A stretch of DNA of 64,000 nt from Pseudomonas orientalis. Lineage in GTDB: Bacteria; Pseudomonadota; Gammaproteobacteria; Pseudomonadales; Pseudomonadaceae. How positions within the stretch are numbered: position 1 is the first letter of the stretch; every line of letters starts with the position of its first letter. The DNA lies in NCBI RefSeq assembly GCF_001439815.1, contig NZ_JYLM01000007.1, positions 186,001 to 250,000 of the forward strand, given 5' to 3'. Under the pieces are notes generated by a model. The model saw only the letters and a program-made list of their open reading frames with translations, was not told where the DNA came from and did no database searches. Of the stretch, positions 42,318-50,927 are shown piece after piece. The position numbers were made by a program, and so were the translations under genes.

Positions 42318-43265
42318 ATGACTCGGCCCCTTCATGGCCAGACCTATTCCTGGCTGCATGTTTTTTCCTGTGCTGCGCGGCACCTTTCGTTCACCCGCTG
42401 CGCCGAAGAGCTGCACATCACACCGGGCGCGGTGAGCCAACAGATTCGCCAGTTGGAAGAGCGCCTGGGCTTCAGACTGTTTCACCGCCGCGCACGGGGT
42501 GTGGAGCTCAGCGCCGAAGGGCAGCGCCTGGCGGCGGTGGTAGGGGAGGCCTATGGCAGCATCGACGCCGAATTGCAGCGCCTGGACGCCGGGATGATCA
42601 GCGGCACCTTGCGCCTGCGCTCGATTCCGTCATTTCTCGGCAAGTGGCTGACGCCGCGCCTGCCACGCCTGCAGCAGCGCTTTCCGGACATTCAGTTGCG
42701 CATGGTTGCCGAGGACAGCAGCGTCGCGCTGCACGAGGGCGATTTCGACCTGGCCATCGACCTGAACGACGGCAGCTATCCCGGATTGTTATCCACAGCC
42801 CTGTTGGATGAGCAGATATTTCCGGTGTGCGCCCCCAGCCTGTTGCGTGGCCGGCCGCCGCTGCATGGGCCGGCGGACCTGGCGCATTTCCCGCTGCTGC
42901 ACGATATCACCGCCTGGCGTGGGAGTTATGAGTATGCCGAGTGGGAGTTCTACCTGAATGCCATCGGTTACCCCGATGCCGATGTGCGTCGCGGGCACAC
43001 CTTCAACCGCAACCACCTGACCATCGAAGCCGCCATCGCCGGCATGGGCGTGGCCATCGCGCGGCGCACCTTGCTCAACGATGAGCTGGAGCGCGGCACC
43101 CTGATCGTACCGTTCGGCCTGGCCGTGCCCAACCATAAACGCTACGTGCTGTTGTATGCCCCGGGTGCGTTGAATCACCCCGGCGTGCGGGCGGTGCACG
43201 ACTGGCTGGTGGAAGAAGCGGGGGTTTTTCGCGCCTTGCACCCGTTGGGAGCGGGGCAACTGTGA
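42318..43265 (+). CDS. LysR-family regulator (GcvA-like) next to sdaA
   Basis: A 315-residue regulator. The helix-turn-helix is at residues about 10-65 (FSCAARHLSFTRCAEELHITPGAVSQQIRQLEERLGFRLFHR) and the effector domain follows (LRLRSIPSFLGKWLTPRLPRLQQRFPDIQLR). The ATG at 42318 puts the HTH at its usual distance from the N-terminus; an in-frame start 38 codons earlier would add an odd hydrophobic leader. By its divergent position I infer that it regulates the serine deaminase gene in response to an amino acid. Confidence 0.88.
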   Translation: MTRPLHGQTYSWLHVFSCAARHLSFTRCAEELHITPGAVSQQIRQLEERLGFRLFHRRARGVELSAEGQRLAAVVGEAYGSIDAELQRLDAGMISGTLRLRSIPSFLGKWLTPRLPRLQQRFPDIQLRMVAEDSSVALHEGDFDLAIDLNDGSYPGLLSTALLDEQIFPVCAPSLLRGRPPLHGPADLAHFPLLHDITAWRGSYEYAEWEFYLNAIGYPDADVRRGHTFNRNHLTIEAAIAGMGVAIARRTLLNDELERGTLIVPFGLAVPNHKRYVLLYAPGALNHPGVRAVHDWLVEEAGVFRALHPLGAGQL

Positions 43266-43477
43266 GGAAACAGGATGTAAGAAGTTGTAACTAACTCCCC
43301 ACCCTACCAGCGTTTTTGCTTGTCGTCAGGGTTAATTTGTAATGTAGGATTTATCTTTGCAAAGGGGTTGAAATGTTTCAGCAGGTGCTCAATTGTGTAA
43401 TCAGGAGGTCATGGTTTCACCACCCCGGTGTTGCAGTTTGTGATCTCTGGCGAGCTAGCTGAAATAAGGGAAGAACT

Positions 43478-43888
43478 ATGCAAATCCAAGTCAATAGCGA
43501 TAACCATATTGAAAGCAGCATTCGACTGGAGGAGTGGGTACGTACCACCATTGAGAGCACGCTCGAACGTTATGAAGAAGACCTGACCCGTGTGGAGGTC
43601 TATCTGCGGGATGAGAACGGCGACAAGCCCGGTCCCCACGATTTAAGTTGCCGTCTGGAGGCACGTCCAAAAGGCCATCAAGCGATTTCGGTAGTGCACA
43701 AGGCCGATACTCTGGAGCAAGCGATCGACGGTGCGGCCACCAAGCTCGACCACGCGCTGGAACATCTGTTCGGCAAACTGCAAGGCAAGCCCCGCGCTGC
43801 CGGTAAAAACCAGCCGACCACCAAAGTCAATGAAGATGAGCTTGAACAGGAGTTTTTGGAAAAAGAACGGGCCGTCTTCAACGGCTGA
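43478..43888 (+). CDS. RaiA/HPF-family ribosome-associated protein
   Basis: A 136-residue protein with the ribosome hibernation fold: MQIQVNSDNHIESSIRLEEWVRTTIESTLERYEEDLTRVEVYLRDENGDK, then the basic stretch RLEARPKGHQAISVVHKADTLEQAIDGAATKLDHALEHLFGKL. A charged tail of about 35 residues follows. Relatives sit in the 30S A/P sites and slow translation under stress. It is preceded by a 212-bp gene-free region and has its own terminator. Confidence 0.82.
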   Translation: MQIQVNSDNHIESSIRLEEWVRTTIESTLERYEEDLTRVEVYLRDENGDKPGPHDLSCRLEARPKGHQAISVVHKADTLEQAIDGAATKLDHALEHLFGKLQGKPRAAGKNQPTTKVNEDELEQEFLEKERAVFNG

Positions 43889-43908
43889 TAGTTTTTTGAC
43901 TCCCCATT

Positions 43909-43941
43909 GAAAATGGGCCTGCGCATGCAGGCCCGTTTTCG
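43909..43941. terminator. Bidirectional terminator between raiA-like gene and DHA2 transporter gene
   Basis: A 13-bp stem aaaatgggcctgc / gcaggcccgtttt with a four-base loop lies between two convergent stop codons, with A/T runs on both sides. Confidence 0.8.
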
Positions 43942-43942
43942 T

Positions 43943-45454
43943 TTAACGGCGCTGTTTGAAGAAATACCCGCTGAGCATCGCCAGCCCGCAGGCACCTGAA
44001 CCTGCGAAGAGCATTGCCCAGCCGGCGCCGTTGCGCAGCGCCGCCCGGGCCTCGTTGAGCGCCAATCCCGTCGCGTCCAGCTTGCCCGCCGCGAGGTGCT
44101 GGCTGAGGGCCGGCCAATCCATTGCCGTGTCCGGCGGCAGTACATCGGCCAGGTGATGGCTGATCCCCAACAACAGCACCAGTCCCATCAGCGCGATATT
44201 GAGCGCCAGGGTGATCAGCCGGGCGCTGAAGTCGATGCCCGAGGCCATGCCCGCGCGATCAGCCGAGACGGCGCCGGTGGTGGTGTTGGTGGTGGGCGAG
44301 TTGGTCAGCGCCAGGCCAGTGCCAGCGATCACGCAACTGAGCAGCACCGGCAGCGTGCCGGGCTGCGCGGCGAGATTGGCCACGGCCATCGCCAGAAACC
44401 CTGCGCCCATGGTTGCCAGGCCCAGCGGGATGATGCGTTCGGCGCCGTAGCGCAGGGCCAGGCGTTCGGCCAGGGGTGGCACCAGCAAGGTCGGCAAGGT
44501 ATAGGCGAGCAGGGCGCCGCCGGTGGTCAGGGTGTCGTAGCCCAGGCCCGCCTGGAAATACAGCGGCAGGTAGATCATGAATGGCCAGAAGCTGAAATTC
44601 ATGCCGATCGAGCCCATCAGCGCACCATTGAAGCGCTGGATGCGGAACACCGAGAAATCGAACATCGGATGGGCGCTGCGCTTTTCAACCACGATAAACA
44701 GCAGCAACCCCACCAGCGCCAGGCTCGCCCAGCCGAGCATGGCCGGTGTGGCGAAGCCGCGCTCGGTGCCCTGGGTGATGAAATAGACCAGGGCGAACAC
44801 CGACAGCGTCAAGGTCAGCATGCCGGCGATGTCGAGGCGATGGCTGGCCGGGTCGCGGGATTCCTGCACGCTGATGCGCAACAGCGCCAGGGTGAACAGG
44901 GTGAGTGGCACGTGGGCGAGAAACACCCAGCGCCAATCGGCGACTGCCAGGATCAGCGCGCCGACCATCGGCCCGAACCCCAGGCCCACTCCGGCGATCA
45001 CCCCCCAGATCGCGAAGGCCCGGGCGCGTGCGGCCGGTTCACGAAACAAGTGCGACAGAATCGCGAACTGGCAGATCATCATCGCGCCGGCGCCGATGCC
45101 CTGGACGAAGCGCGCCACGATCAATGTGGAAGCATCATTGGCCAGTCCACAGGCCAGTGAAGCCAGGCCGAACACCCACAGGCACAGTACCAGCACGCGT
45201 CGACGGCCAAAGCGATCGGCCAGGGTGCCCGCCGCCATCAGTACGCTGGTGCAGGCCAGGGTGTAGGCATTCATGATCCATTGGGCATCTTGAAAGCCGG
45301 TGCCCAATTCGCGTTCCAGGGTGGGCAGGATGACCGGTACGCTGGAGATTTCCAGGCCGAACATCAGGGCCACCAGACACACGGCGGTGAGCGCCAGGCC
45401 GTTTCTGTTGGTATGCGCGGGGCTTAGGGCCAGTAGAGCGGCGGCGGGTGGCAT
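43943..45454 (-). CDS. MFS drug transporter, DHA2 (14-helix) family
   Basis: A 503-residue proton-driven efflux permease of the EmrB/QacA type. The first helix has ALTAVCLVALMFGLEISSVPVILPTLERELG. Motif A is GTLADRFGRRRVLVLCL and motif C-like glycines appear in IAGVGLGFGPMVGALI. I place the start at 45454, where AAAGGA lies 8 bases upstream; the longer frame to 45544 has no support. The LysR gene at 45559 is divergent and probably regulates it. Substrate unknown. Confidence 0.9.
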   Translation of the reverse strand: MPPAAALLALSPAHTNRNGLALTAVCLVALMFGLEISSVPVILPTLERELGTGFQDAQWIMNAYTLACTSVLMAAGTLADRFGRRRVLVLCLWVFGLASLACGLANDASTLIVARFVQGIGAGAMMICQFAILSHLFREPAARARAFAIWGVIAGVGLGFGPMVGALILAVADWRWVFLAHVPLTLFTLALLRISVQESRDPASHRLDIAGMLTLTLSVFALVYFITQGTERGFATPAMLGWASLALVGLLLFIVVEKRSAHPMFDFSVFRIQRFNGALMGSIGMNFSFWPFMIYLPLYFQAGLGYDTLTTGGALLAYTLPTLLVPPLAERLALRYGAERIIPLGLATMGAGFLAMAVANLAAQPGTLPVLLSCVIAGTGLALTNSPTTNTTTGAVSADRAGMASGIDFSARLITLALNIALMGLVLLLGISHHLADVLPPDTAMDWPALSQHLAAGKLDATGLALNEARAALRNGAGWAMLFAGSGACGLAMLSGYFFKQRR

Positions 45455-45558
45455 ACGCAGTTCCTTTAGAGAGAGGGAGGGATTATTCTCTCGGGAATAG
45501 AGTTCTTTATTTGCGATAACTTTTCCTTTGATAAGGGAATTCAAGGCGACAATCTGCG

Positions 45559-46431
45559 ATGTCTACCCCACGTTTCGATGGTGTCGAGCTGTTTCTGCAA
45601 GTCGTCGAGAGCGGCAGCCTGAGCGCCGCCGCCGAGCGGCTGAACCTCACGCGCTCGGCGGTGGGCAAGGGCCTGGCACGGCTTGAAGCGCGCCTGGGCA
45701 CCTGCCTGTTGCAGCGCTCCACGCGCCGCCAGCGTCTGACCGAGGATGGGCAGGCGTATTACGAGCACTGTCTGCGCGCGCTGTCGGAGCTGGAGGCGGC
45801 CGAGTCCGTGCTGGAAAGCGGCCGCCAGCAGCCGCGCGGACGCTTGCGCGCCAGTTTGCCGCTGGCGTTTGGTCACCACTATGCCGCGCCTGCCCTGTGG
45901 GGCTTGATGGATCGCTATGCGGAACTCGAGATCGACATTTGCTTCTGCGACCGCATGATCGATCTGGCGCAGGAAGGCTTCGACATTGCCGTGCGTATCG
46001 GCCCGTTGCCGGATACCGACCGTCTGAGTGCGCGGCGTCTGGGGGAGCAGGTCATGGGCCTGACGGCGTCACCGGCGTATCTGCAGCGCAGGGAGCGAAT
46101 TGAACGTATCGAGGACCTGGCACTGCATCGCGGCATTGCCTACCGCAGCAACAACGCCCATCGCTCGCGCCTGGTCACGCCCCTGGTGCTGGACGACCTC
46201 CAGGCTGTGGCCGATGCGGCGATTGCAGGCGTGGGCCTGGCCTGGTTGCCGAGTTGGTTGATTGCCCACTATGCGCTGCGCGGGCAACTGGAAGCGGTAC
46301 TGCCCGGTTATCGCGAGCAGCCGGCCCCCATCCATGTGATCTGGCCGACGGCGCCGCACATGCCGGCCAAGATACGGTGCGCCATCGATGCGCTGGTCGC
46401 GGCCACCCCCAGTTGCCTGGCGGGCAGTTAG
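45559..46431 (+). CDS. LysR-family regulator divergent from the DHA2 transporter
   Basis: A 290-residue LysR protein. The N-terminal HTH is VELFLQVVESGSLSAAAERLNLTRSAVGKGLARLEARLGTCLLQRSTR. The CrgA-type effector domain contains GRLRASLPLAFGHHYAAPALWGLMDRYAELEIDICFCDRMIDLAQEGFDIAVRIGPL. The 104-bp space shared with the transporter gene is the likely target. A type-1 REP pair follows. Confidence 0.9.
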   Translation: MSTPRFDGVELFLQVVESGSLSAAAERLNLTRSAVGKGLARLEARLGTCLLQRSTRRQRLTEDGQAYYEHCLRALSELEAAESVLESGRQQPRGRLRASLPLAFGHHYAAPALWGLMDRYAELEIDICFCDRMIDLAQEGFDIAVRIGPLPDTDRLSARRLGEQVMGLTASPAYLQRRERIERIEDLALHRGIAYRSNNAHRSRLVTPLVLDDLQAVADAAIAGVGLAWLPSWLIAHYALRGQLEAVLPGYREQPAPIHVIWPTAPHMPAKIRCAIDALVAATPSCLAGS

Positions 46432-46469
46432 AGCTTCGGATGCGCTCCAATCCTGAACACACTGAGGAT

Positions 46470-46566
46470 CAAATGTGGGAGGGGGCTTGCTCCCGATAGC
46501 GGTGGGTCAGCTACAGATAAGCTGACTGACACACTGCCATCGGGGGCAAGCCCCCTCCCACATTTG
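46470..46566. repeat. Type-1 REP pair (REPIN) between the LysR gene and fecA
   Basis: Arms caaatgtgggagggggcttg and caagccccctcccacatttg surround a spacer with its own dyad (gtcagctacag / gctgactgac). Located between convergent genes. Confidence 0.87.
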
Positions 46567-46600
46567 GATTTTTTGTGGCCTGCAAATTGACGTCTGGCAG

Positions 46601-48937
46601 TCAGAACGCGATGGACGTCTGCACATACACCGTGCGCGGCTCACCCACATACTTACCCTTGTTGTTATCGTCGAACGAGCGCGTGTAGTACTGCTTGTTG
46701 AAGATGTTCTTCACCCCGACCGCCACGTTCAAATCCGACAGCTGCGGGCCGAAGTCATACGCTGCGCGGCTGCTGAACAGCATGTAGCCGGGGATGCGTC
46801 CGTTCGCGCCGTCGGCGCTTTCGGCCTGGGTGTTGGCGTTGTCGGCGAACTGGCTGCTCTGGTAGCTGCTGTCCAGGTTGAGCTTCCACGGGCCTTCGGT
46901 GTAGCCCACGCCGAGGGTGCCTTTGTGCTTGGACGAGAAGGGCACGCGGTTGCCTTTGTTCGGGCCGTCTTCGCGGATGGTCGCGTCGACATAGGCATAG
47001 GTGGCGTACACATCGAAGCCGGCCAGCGCCGGGCTTACGCCGTCGAGGGCATAGTTGATGCTCGACTCGATGCCCTGATGCCGCGTCTCACCGCGCGCGA
47101 TCACGGTGTCGTTGGTCTGGTTGCTGTCGTACTGGTTGTCGAAGTTGATCAGGAACGCACCGATTTCCGCGCGCAGGCTGCCGTTGTCGTAGCGCGTACC
47201 GAGCTCCCAGGTGCGGGCTTTTTCCGGTTTCACTTCGCCGCTGCTCACGCGGTTGGGCATCTGGCTGTACTGCACGCTGCCGAACGAGCCTTCCGTGTTG
47301 GCATAGAGGTTCCAGTCGTCGGTGAGGTGATAGAGCACGTTCAACGCCGGCAGCGCGGTGTTGTAGTCGCCTTTGTATTTGACGTTGCTCAGGTTGTTGG
47401 TCTGTTGGGACTCGATCATCTCGTAGCGCACGCCCGGCGTGATCGTCCACTTGCCGATGTCGATACGGTCGTCGATGAAGAACGCATTGGCTTCGGTGCC
47501 TCCACGGGTGTCGCGGTCGTTGCGGCTGTCGGTGGTGGGGATTTGCTGGTTGACGGCAATCGGCGTGCGGTAGCGCAACTCATGGCCGGCTTCGTTGATG
47601 TAGCGGTAGCCGACGCCGACTTCGTGGCTGGTGGGGCCGAGGTCGAAGCCTTGGGCGAAGCGGGTTTCCAGGCCGCGCACCCAATACTCGCGGGGTGACA
47701 GCGAGAGGAAGTTGCCCTGGTCGAGGTAGCCGCTGCGCAGGGTCTTGGTGAAGAAGCTGTTGACCGTGAATTCACGGCGATCCTGCTCGTAGCGGTAGCC
47801 GACGTTGAACATCGTGCGGCGGCCCCAGAACTTGTCGTAGGGACGGGTCGACTGGTACGGGTCGGCCTTGTAGTCCTTGACGTTCAAGCCCCCGGGCATA
47901 TCGGCCTCGCCGTCGTAATACTGCGCCATGGCGTTGAAACTGTTGGCGTCATCCAGCTGGTATTTGCCCTTGAGGATCAGGTCATCGATACGGGTATCGC
48001 TGTTTTCGCGCCAGTCGCCGCCTCGGGTGCCGGAGTACAAGAGTGCGCCGCCCAGGCCATTGTCGGCGGTGCCGCCGGCCAGCAGGTTGCCGGTGGTCTT
48101 GAAGCCGTCGTGGCTGGAGGACGGGCTGGTTTCGGTCTGCAGGCCGCCTTTGACGGTGGGCGCATCCGGAATCGCACGGGTCACGAAGTTGACGATGCCG
48201 CCGACGTTCTGCGGGCCGTAGCGCACCGCGCCGCCGCCACGTACCACGTCGACCGCGTCCATGTTGCCCATGCTGATCGGTGCAAATGAAAGTTGCGGCT
48301 GGCCATAGGGGGCGAAGGGCACGGGAATGCCGTCCATCAGCACCGTGGAGCGTGATGCCAGGCGTGGGTTGAGCCCGCGAATACCGAAGTTCAGCGCCAT
48401 ATCATGGCTGCCGGTGCCGTTGTTGTCCGGGGCGTTGACGCCGGGAATGCGGTTGAGCACGTCGCGGGCCTGGGTTGCGCCCTGGCGTTCGAATTCGTCG
48501 CGGCGGATCACGTCACGGGCACCGGGATGCTCGAACACGTTGGTCTGCGCCGCATCGCCGAGCCAGTCGCCGACCACGTTGGAGGTTTGCAGCTCGAGGG
48601 TGGCCGGGGCGCCGGTCGGTTGCAGGCTGTAGGCGTTGTCGCCCTCGGCGCGGGCTTGCAGGCCACTGCCTTCCAACAGTTTGTTCAGGCCTTCGGCGGC
48701 GCTGTAGTTGCCCGTCAAACCGGGGCTTTGCCGGCCGGCGGTGACCTCGGAACCGAAGGACACCAGCACGCCGGCTTCGCGGCCGAACTGGTTCAGGGCC
48801 GCTTCCAGAGTCGTCGGCGCGATGTGATAGGCCTTGGTGTCGGCCGCCATCACCGGGGGCAGAACGGTCAGGCTGAGGCTGGCGCCGAGCAGGAGTTGGC
48901 GCAGGGTACGGGCAAGAAGCGTCGGTTGCAGGGGCAT
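46601..48937 (-). CDS. fecA: Ferric citrate outer-membrane receptor
   Basis: A TonB-dependent transducer of 778 residues that imports ferric dicitrate. After the signal peptide (PVMAADTKA) comes an STN signalling domain (IAPTTLEAALNQFGREAG ... LLEGSGLQ). The plug is nearly identical in pattern to E. coli FecA (VVGDWLGDAAQTNVFEHPGARDVIRRDEF, RIPGVNAPDNNGTGSHD, VDVVRGGGAVRYGPQNVGG), and the barrel ends VYVQTSIAF. I use the ATG at 48937; the extra upstream codons give no proper signal peptide. With fecR and fecI upstream it forms a full cell-surface signalling system. It lies 90 bp after fecR. Confidence 0.95.
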   Translation of the reverse strand: MPLQPTLLARTLRQLLLGASLSLTVLPPVMAADTKAYHIAPTTLEAALNQFGREAGVLVSFGSEVTAGRQSPGLTGNYSAAEGLNKLLEGSGLQARAEGDNAYSLQPTGAPATLELQTSNVVGDWLGDAAQTNVFEHPGARDVIRRDEFERQGATQARDVLNRIPGVNAPDNNGTGSHDMALNFGIRGLNPRLASRSTVLMDGIPVPFAPYGQPQLSFAPISMGNMDAVDVVRGGGAVRYGPQNVGGIVNFVTRAIPDAPTVKGGLQTETSPSSSHDGFKTTGNLLAGGTADNGLGGALLYSGTRGGDWRENSDTRIDDLILKGKYQLDDANSFNAMAQYYDGEADMPGGLNVKDYKADPYQSTRPYDKFWGRRTMFNVGYRYEQDRREFTVNSFFTKTLRSGYLDQGNFLSLSPREYWVRGLETRFAQGFDLGPTSHEVGVGYRYINEAGHELRYRTPIAVNQQIPTTDSRNDRDTRGGTEANAFFIDDRIDIGKWTITPGVRYEMIESQQTNNLSNVKYKGDYNTALPALNVLYHLTDDWNLYANTEGSFGSVQYSQMPNRVSSGEVKPEKARTWELGTRYDNGSLRAEIGAFLINFDNQYDSNQTNDTVIARGETRHQGIESSINYALDGVSPALAGFDVYATYAYVDATIREDGPNKGNRVPFSSKHKGTLGVGYTEGPWKLNLDSSYQSSQFADNANTQAESADGANGRIPGYMLFSSRAAYDFGPQLSDLNVAVGVKNIFNKQYYTRSFDDNNKGKYVGEPRTVYVQTSIAF

Positions 48938-49027
48938 GAAGGGCGGTCCTGAGAAGGAAGGATCAAGGTGGCTTTCCTTCTCTGTCACGCGAGGTTGGGA
49001 AAACGGCTCAGCGTTCGTCAAATAATT

Positions 49028-49969
49028 TCACGCACGGGCCTGAACCGTCACCCAATAGCGGGTAAAGCGTCGCACGGTTACCGGCAGGCTGACTTCCAGC
49101 AAGTCGAGAATGCGTTCGCTGTCATCCAGCGGATAACTGCCGGACAGCAGCAGGTTTGCCACCTGCGGGTCGCAATTGAGCTGGCCCCGGCGGTAGCGCC
49201 CGAGTTCGCCGAGAAAGTCTTCCAGGCGCATATGTGCGGCGACCAGCATGCCGTCGGCCCAGGCGCCGCTGTTGGCGTCGACCGGGCGAGGGCTGTCCCA
49301 GCCTTTGCGGGTGTAATTGACCTGATGCGCAGCGTCCACCCTCAACGGCAGGCCGCTGTAATGGTTGGGCATCACTTCGACATGGCCATCGAGCACTGCC
49401 AATTGGGTATGGTCATTGAACTGGCGCACGTTCAGGCGCGCCGCCTGGCTGCTGAGCAGGCCCTGGCCGGTCAGTACGCGCAGCGGCGTGGCCCCGGCGC
49501 GGGCGGTCAGCAGGATTTCACCTTCGAGCAGGCGGATCAGACGCTGGCGGCCATCGAAATGCACATCCACTGCGCTGCCGGTGTTGAGCTGCAACTGGCT
49601 GCCGTCGGCCAACTGCACGCTGCGACGCTGGCCGACAGGGCTGCGGTAGTCAGCCGTCAATGGCGGCAAAATATGTTGCTGGCGCAGGCTCCAGGCTGCC
49701 GCCGAACCGGCGCCGAGGATCAACAGCAGCTTCAGCGCCTGGCGCCGACTGGTGGATATCGGGGCATTCAACGCCGCATGCGCCAGGGGCGAAGGCAGGC
49801 CGCGCAGGCGCTGGTTGACGCGCTGGATCTGGTCCCACGCGCGCTGGTGTTCGCTATGCGCCTCCAGCCATTGTTGCCAGGCCGCCTGTTGGCGTGAGTC
49901 GAGGGTGCCTTGCTGCATTTGCAGCAACCAGTGCACGGCTTGTTCGGCTACCTGGGTCGAGACGTTCAT
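49028..49969 (-). CDS. fecR: FecR anti-sigma factor/regulator
   Basis: A single-span inner-membrane protein of 313 residues. The cytoplasmic N-terminal anti-sigma domain is AVHWLLQMQQGTLDSRQQAAWQQWLEAHSEHQRAWDQIQRVNQRL. The membrane helix is near residues 73-92 (ALKLLLILGAGSAAAWSL). The periplasmic FecR domain (GQRRSVQLADGSQLQLNTGSAVDV) contacts the STN domain of FecA. It overlaps fecI by four bases. It should both hold and, on signal, activate FecI. Confidence 0.93.
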   Translation of the reverse strand: MNVSTQVAEQAVHWLLQMQQGTLDSRQQAAWQQWLEAHSEHQRAWDQIQRVNQRLRGLPSPLAHAALNAPISTSRRQALKLLLILGAGSAAAWSLRQQHILPPLTADYRSPVGQRRSVQLADGSQLQLNTGSAVDVHFDGRQRLIRLLEGEILLTARAGATPLRVLTGQGLLSSQAARLNVRQFNDHTQLAVLDGHVEVMPNHYSGLPLRVDAAHQVNYTRKGWDSPRPVDANSGAWADGMLVAAHMRLEDFLGELGRYRRGQLNCDPQVANLLLSGSYPLDDSERILDLLEVSLPVTVRRFTRYWVTVQARA

Positions 49970-50463
49970 AGGGCGAAGTAGCAGCGCAGGGCGGCTTTGT
50001 GCAGGTGGCGCTTGACCGTGGCGATGGAAATGCCCAGTTGCGCGCCGATCTGCGCGTAGGTCAGGCCATCGAGCTGGGCCAGCAGGAAGGCGCGTTTGAC
50101 CTGGACCGGCAGGCCGTCGAGCAGTTGGTCCAGTTCCACCAGGGTTTGCAGGATGATTGCGCGGTCTTCTTCCGACGGCGCCACGTGTTCCGGCATTTGC
50201 GCCAGGGCGTCGAGGTAGGCGCGTTCAAGGTCCTGGCGACGGTAATAGTTGAACAGCACACGCTTGGCGACCGTGGTGAGAAAGGCGCGCGGTTCGATCA
50301 GCGTGGGTGCTTCCCGTGCGCTGAGGACCCGTATGAAGGTGTCGTGCGCCAGGTCGGCGGCGTTTTGCGGGCAGCCGAGCTTGCATCGCAACCAGCCGGT
50401 GAGCCAGTGGTGATGGTCGTTGTACAGAACTTCGATGGTGGTGGACGGTGGCAACGTGATCAC
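49966..50463 (-). CDS. fecI: FecI-type ECF sigma factor
   Basis: An ECF sigma-70 factor with region 2 (LYNDHHHWLTGWLRCKLGCPQNAADLAHDTFIRVL ... RAFLTTVAKRVLFNYYRRQDLERAYLDALAQMPE) and region 4 (LLDGLPVQVKRAFLLAQLDGLTYAQIGAQLGISIATVKRHLHKA), closely parallel to E. coli FecI. I take the GTG at 50463, which gives 165 residues as in the family. An in-frame ATG at 50556 would leave almost no room after the Fur box. It drives fecA transcription when ferric citrate is outside. Confidence 0.9.
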   Translation of the reverse strand: MITLPPSTTIEVLYNDHHHWLTGWLRCKLGCPQNAADLAHDTFIRVLSAREAPTLIEPRAFLTTVAKRVLFNYYRRQDLERAYLDALAQMPEHVAPSEEDRAIILQTLVELDQLLDGLPVQVKRAFLLAQLDGLTYAQIGAQLGISIATVKRHLHKAALRCYFAL

Positions 50464-50574
50464 TCCATCGGCATTGGCATGCTTTAGAGAACAAGAATTG
50501 TTCGCATTGTAGGGCCGGGAGCACGGTTCGGCAATCGACCAGAGCAGGTGATTCATCCGTTCTCTTTTGCTTAT

Positions 50575-50593
50575 GAGAATATTTATCATTAAT
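50575..50593. promoter_or_regulatory. Fur box controlling fecIR and the divergent iron operon
   Basis: GAGAATATTTATCATTAAT matches 14 of 19 positions of the Fur consensus. It lies between fecI (minus) and the DUF3649 gene (plus, start 32 bp away), so one site can repress both under iron sufficiency. Confidence 0.8.
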
Positions 50594-50624
50594 ATTGCGC
50601 GCTGATGAACTTGGCGCCTGCCGC

Positions 50625-50927
50625 ATGAAAAGCAAAACCTCACTGCCCGCCTCTTATCGCCTCGCTGTCACTTCACGCGTGCTGGCGGCTGTGCTCGGCG
50701 GTTATCTGATGGCCTCCCTGGCCGCTATCTGCCTCGCGCTGTGGTTGCCGACGGCGCGCGCCGACGCGGTGATCGTCGGCATGATGAGCTCATTCGTGTT
50801 CTACCTGCTGGCGGTGCTCTGGTGTTTCGCCTGCCGCACCGCGTGGCGCGCGTGGGCGGGGGTGATGCTGCCGAGCGCGCTGCTCGCCACCCTGGCGGGC
50901 ATAGGCTTCTGGGTGGTGCGCACATGA
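50625..50927 (+). CDS. DUF3649 small membrane protein, iron-uptake associated
   Basis: A 100-residue inner-membrane protein with three hydrophobic helices (LAAVLGGYLMASLAAICLALWL, VGMMSSFVFYLLAVLWCFAC, VMLPSALLATLAGIGFWVV). It matches the DUF3649 family, which in Pseudomonas precedes PepSY-type iron proteins. The ATG at 50625 is chosen because it falls after the Fur box and gives the family N-terminus. Its stop overlaps the next start. Confidence 0.82.
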   Translation: MKSKTSLPASYRLAVTSRVLAAVLGGYLMASLAAICLALWLPTARADAVIVGMMSSFVFYLLAVLWCFACRTAWRAWAGVMLPSALLATLAGIGFWVVRT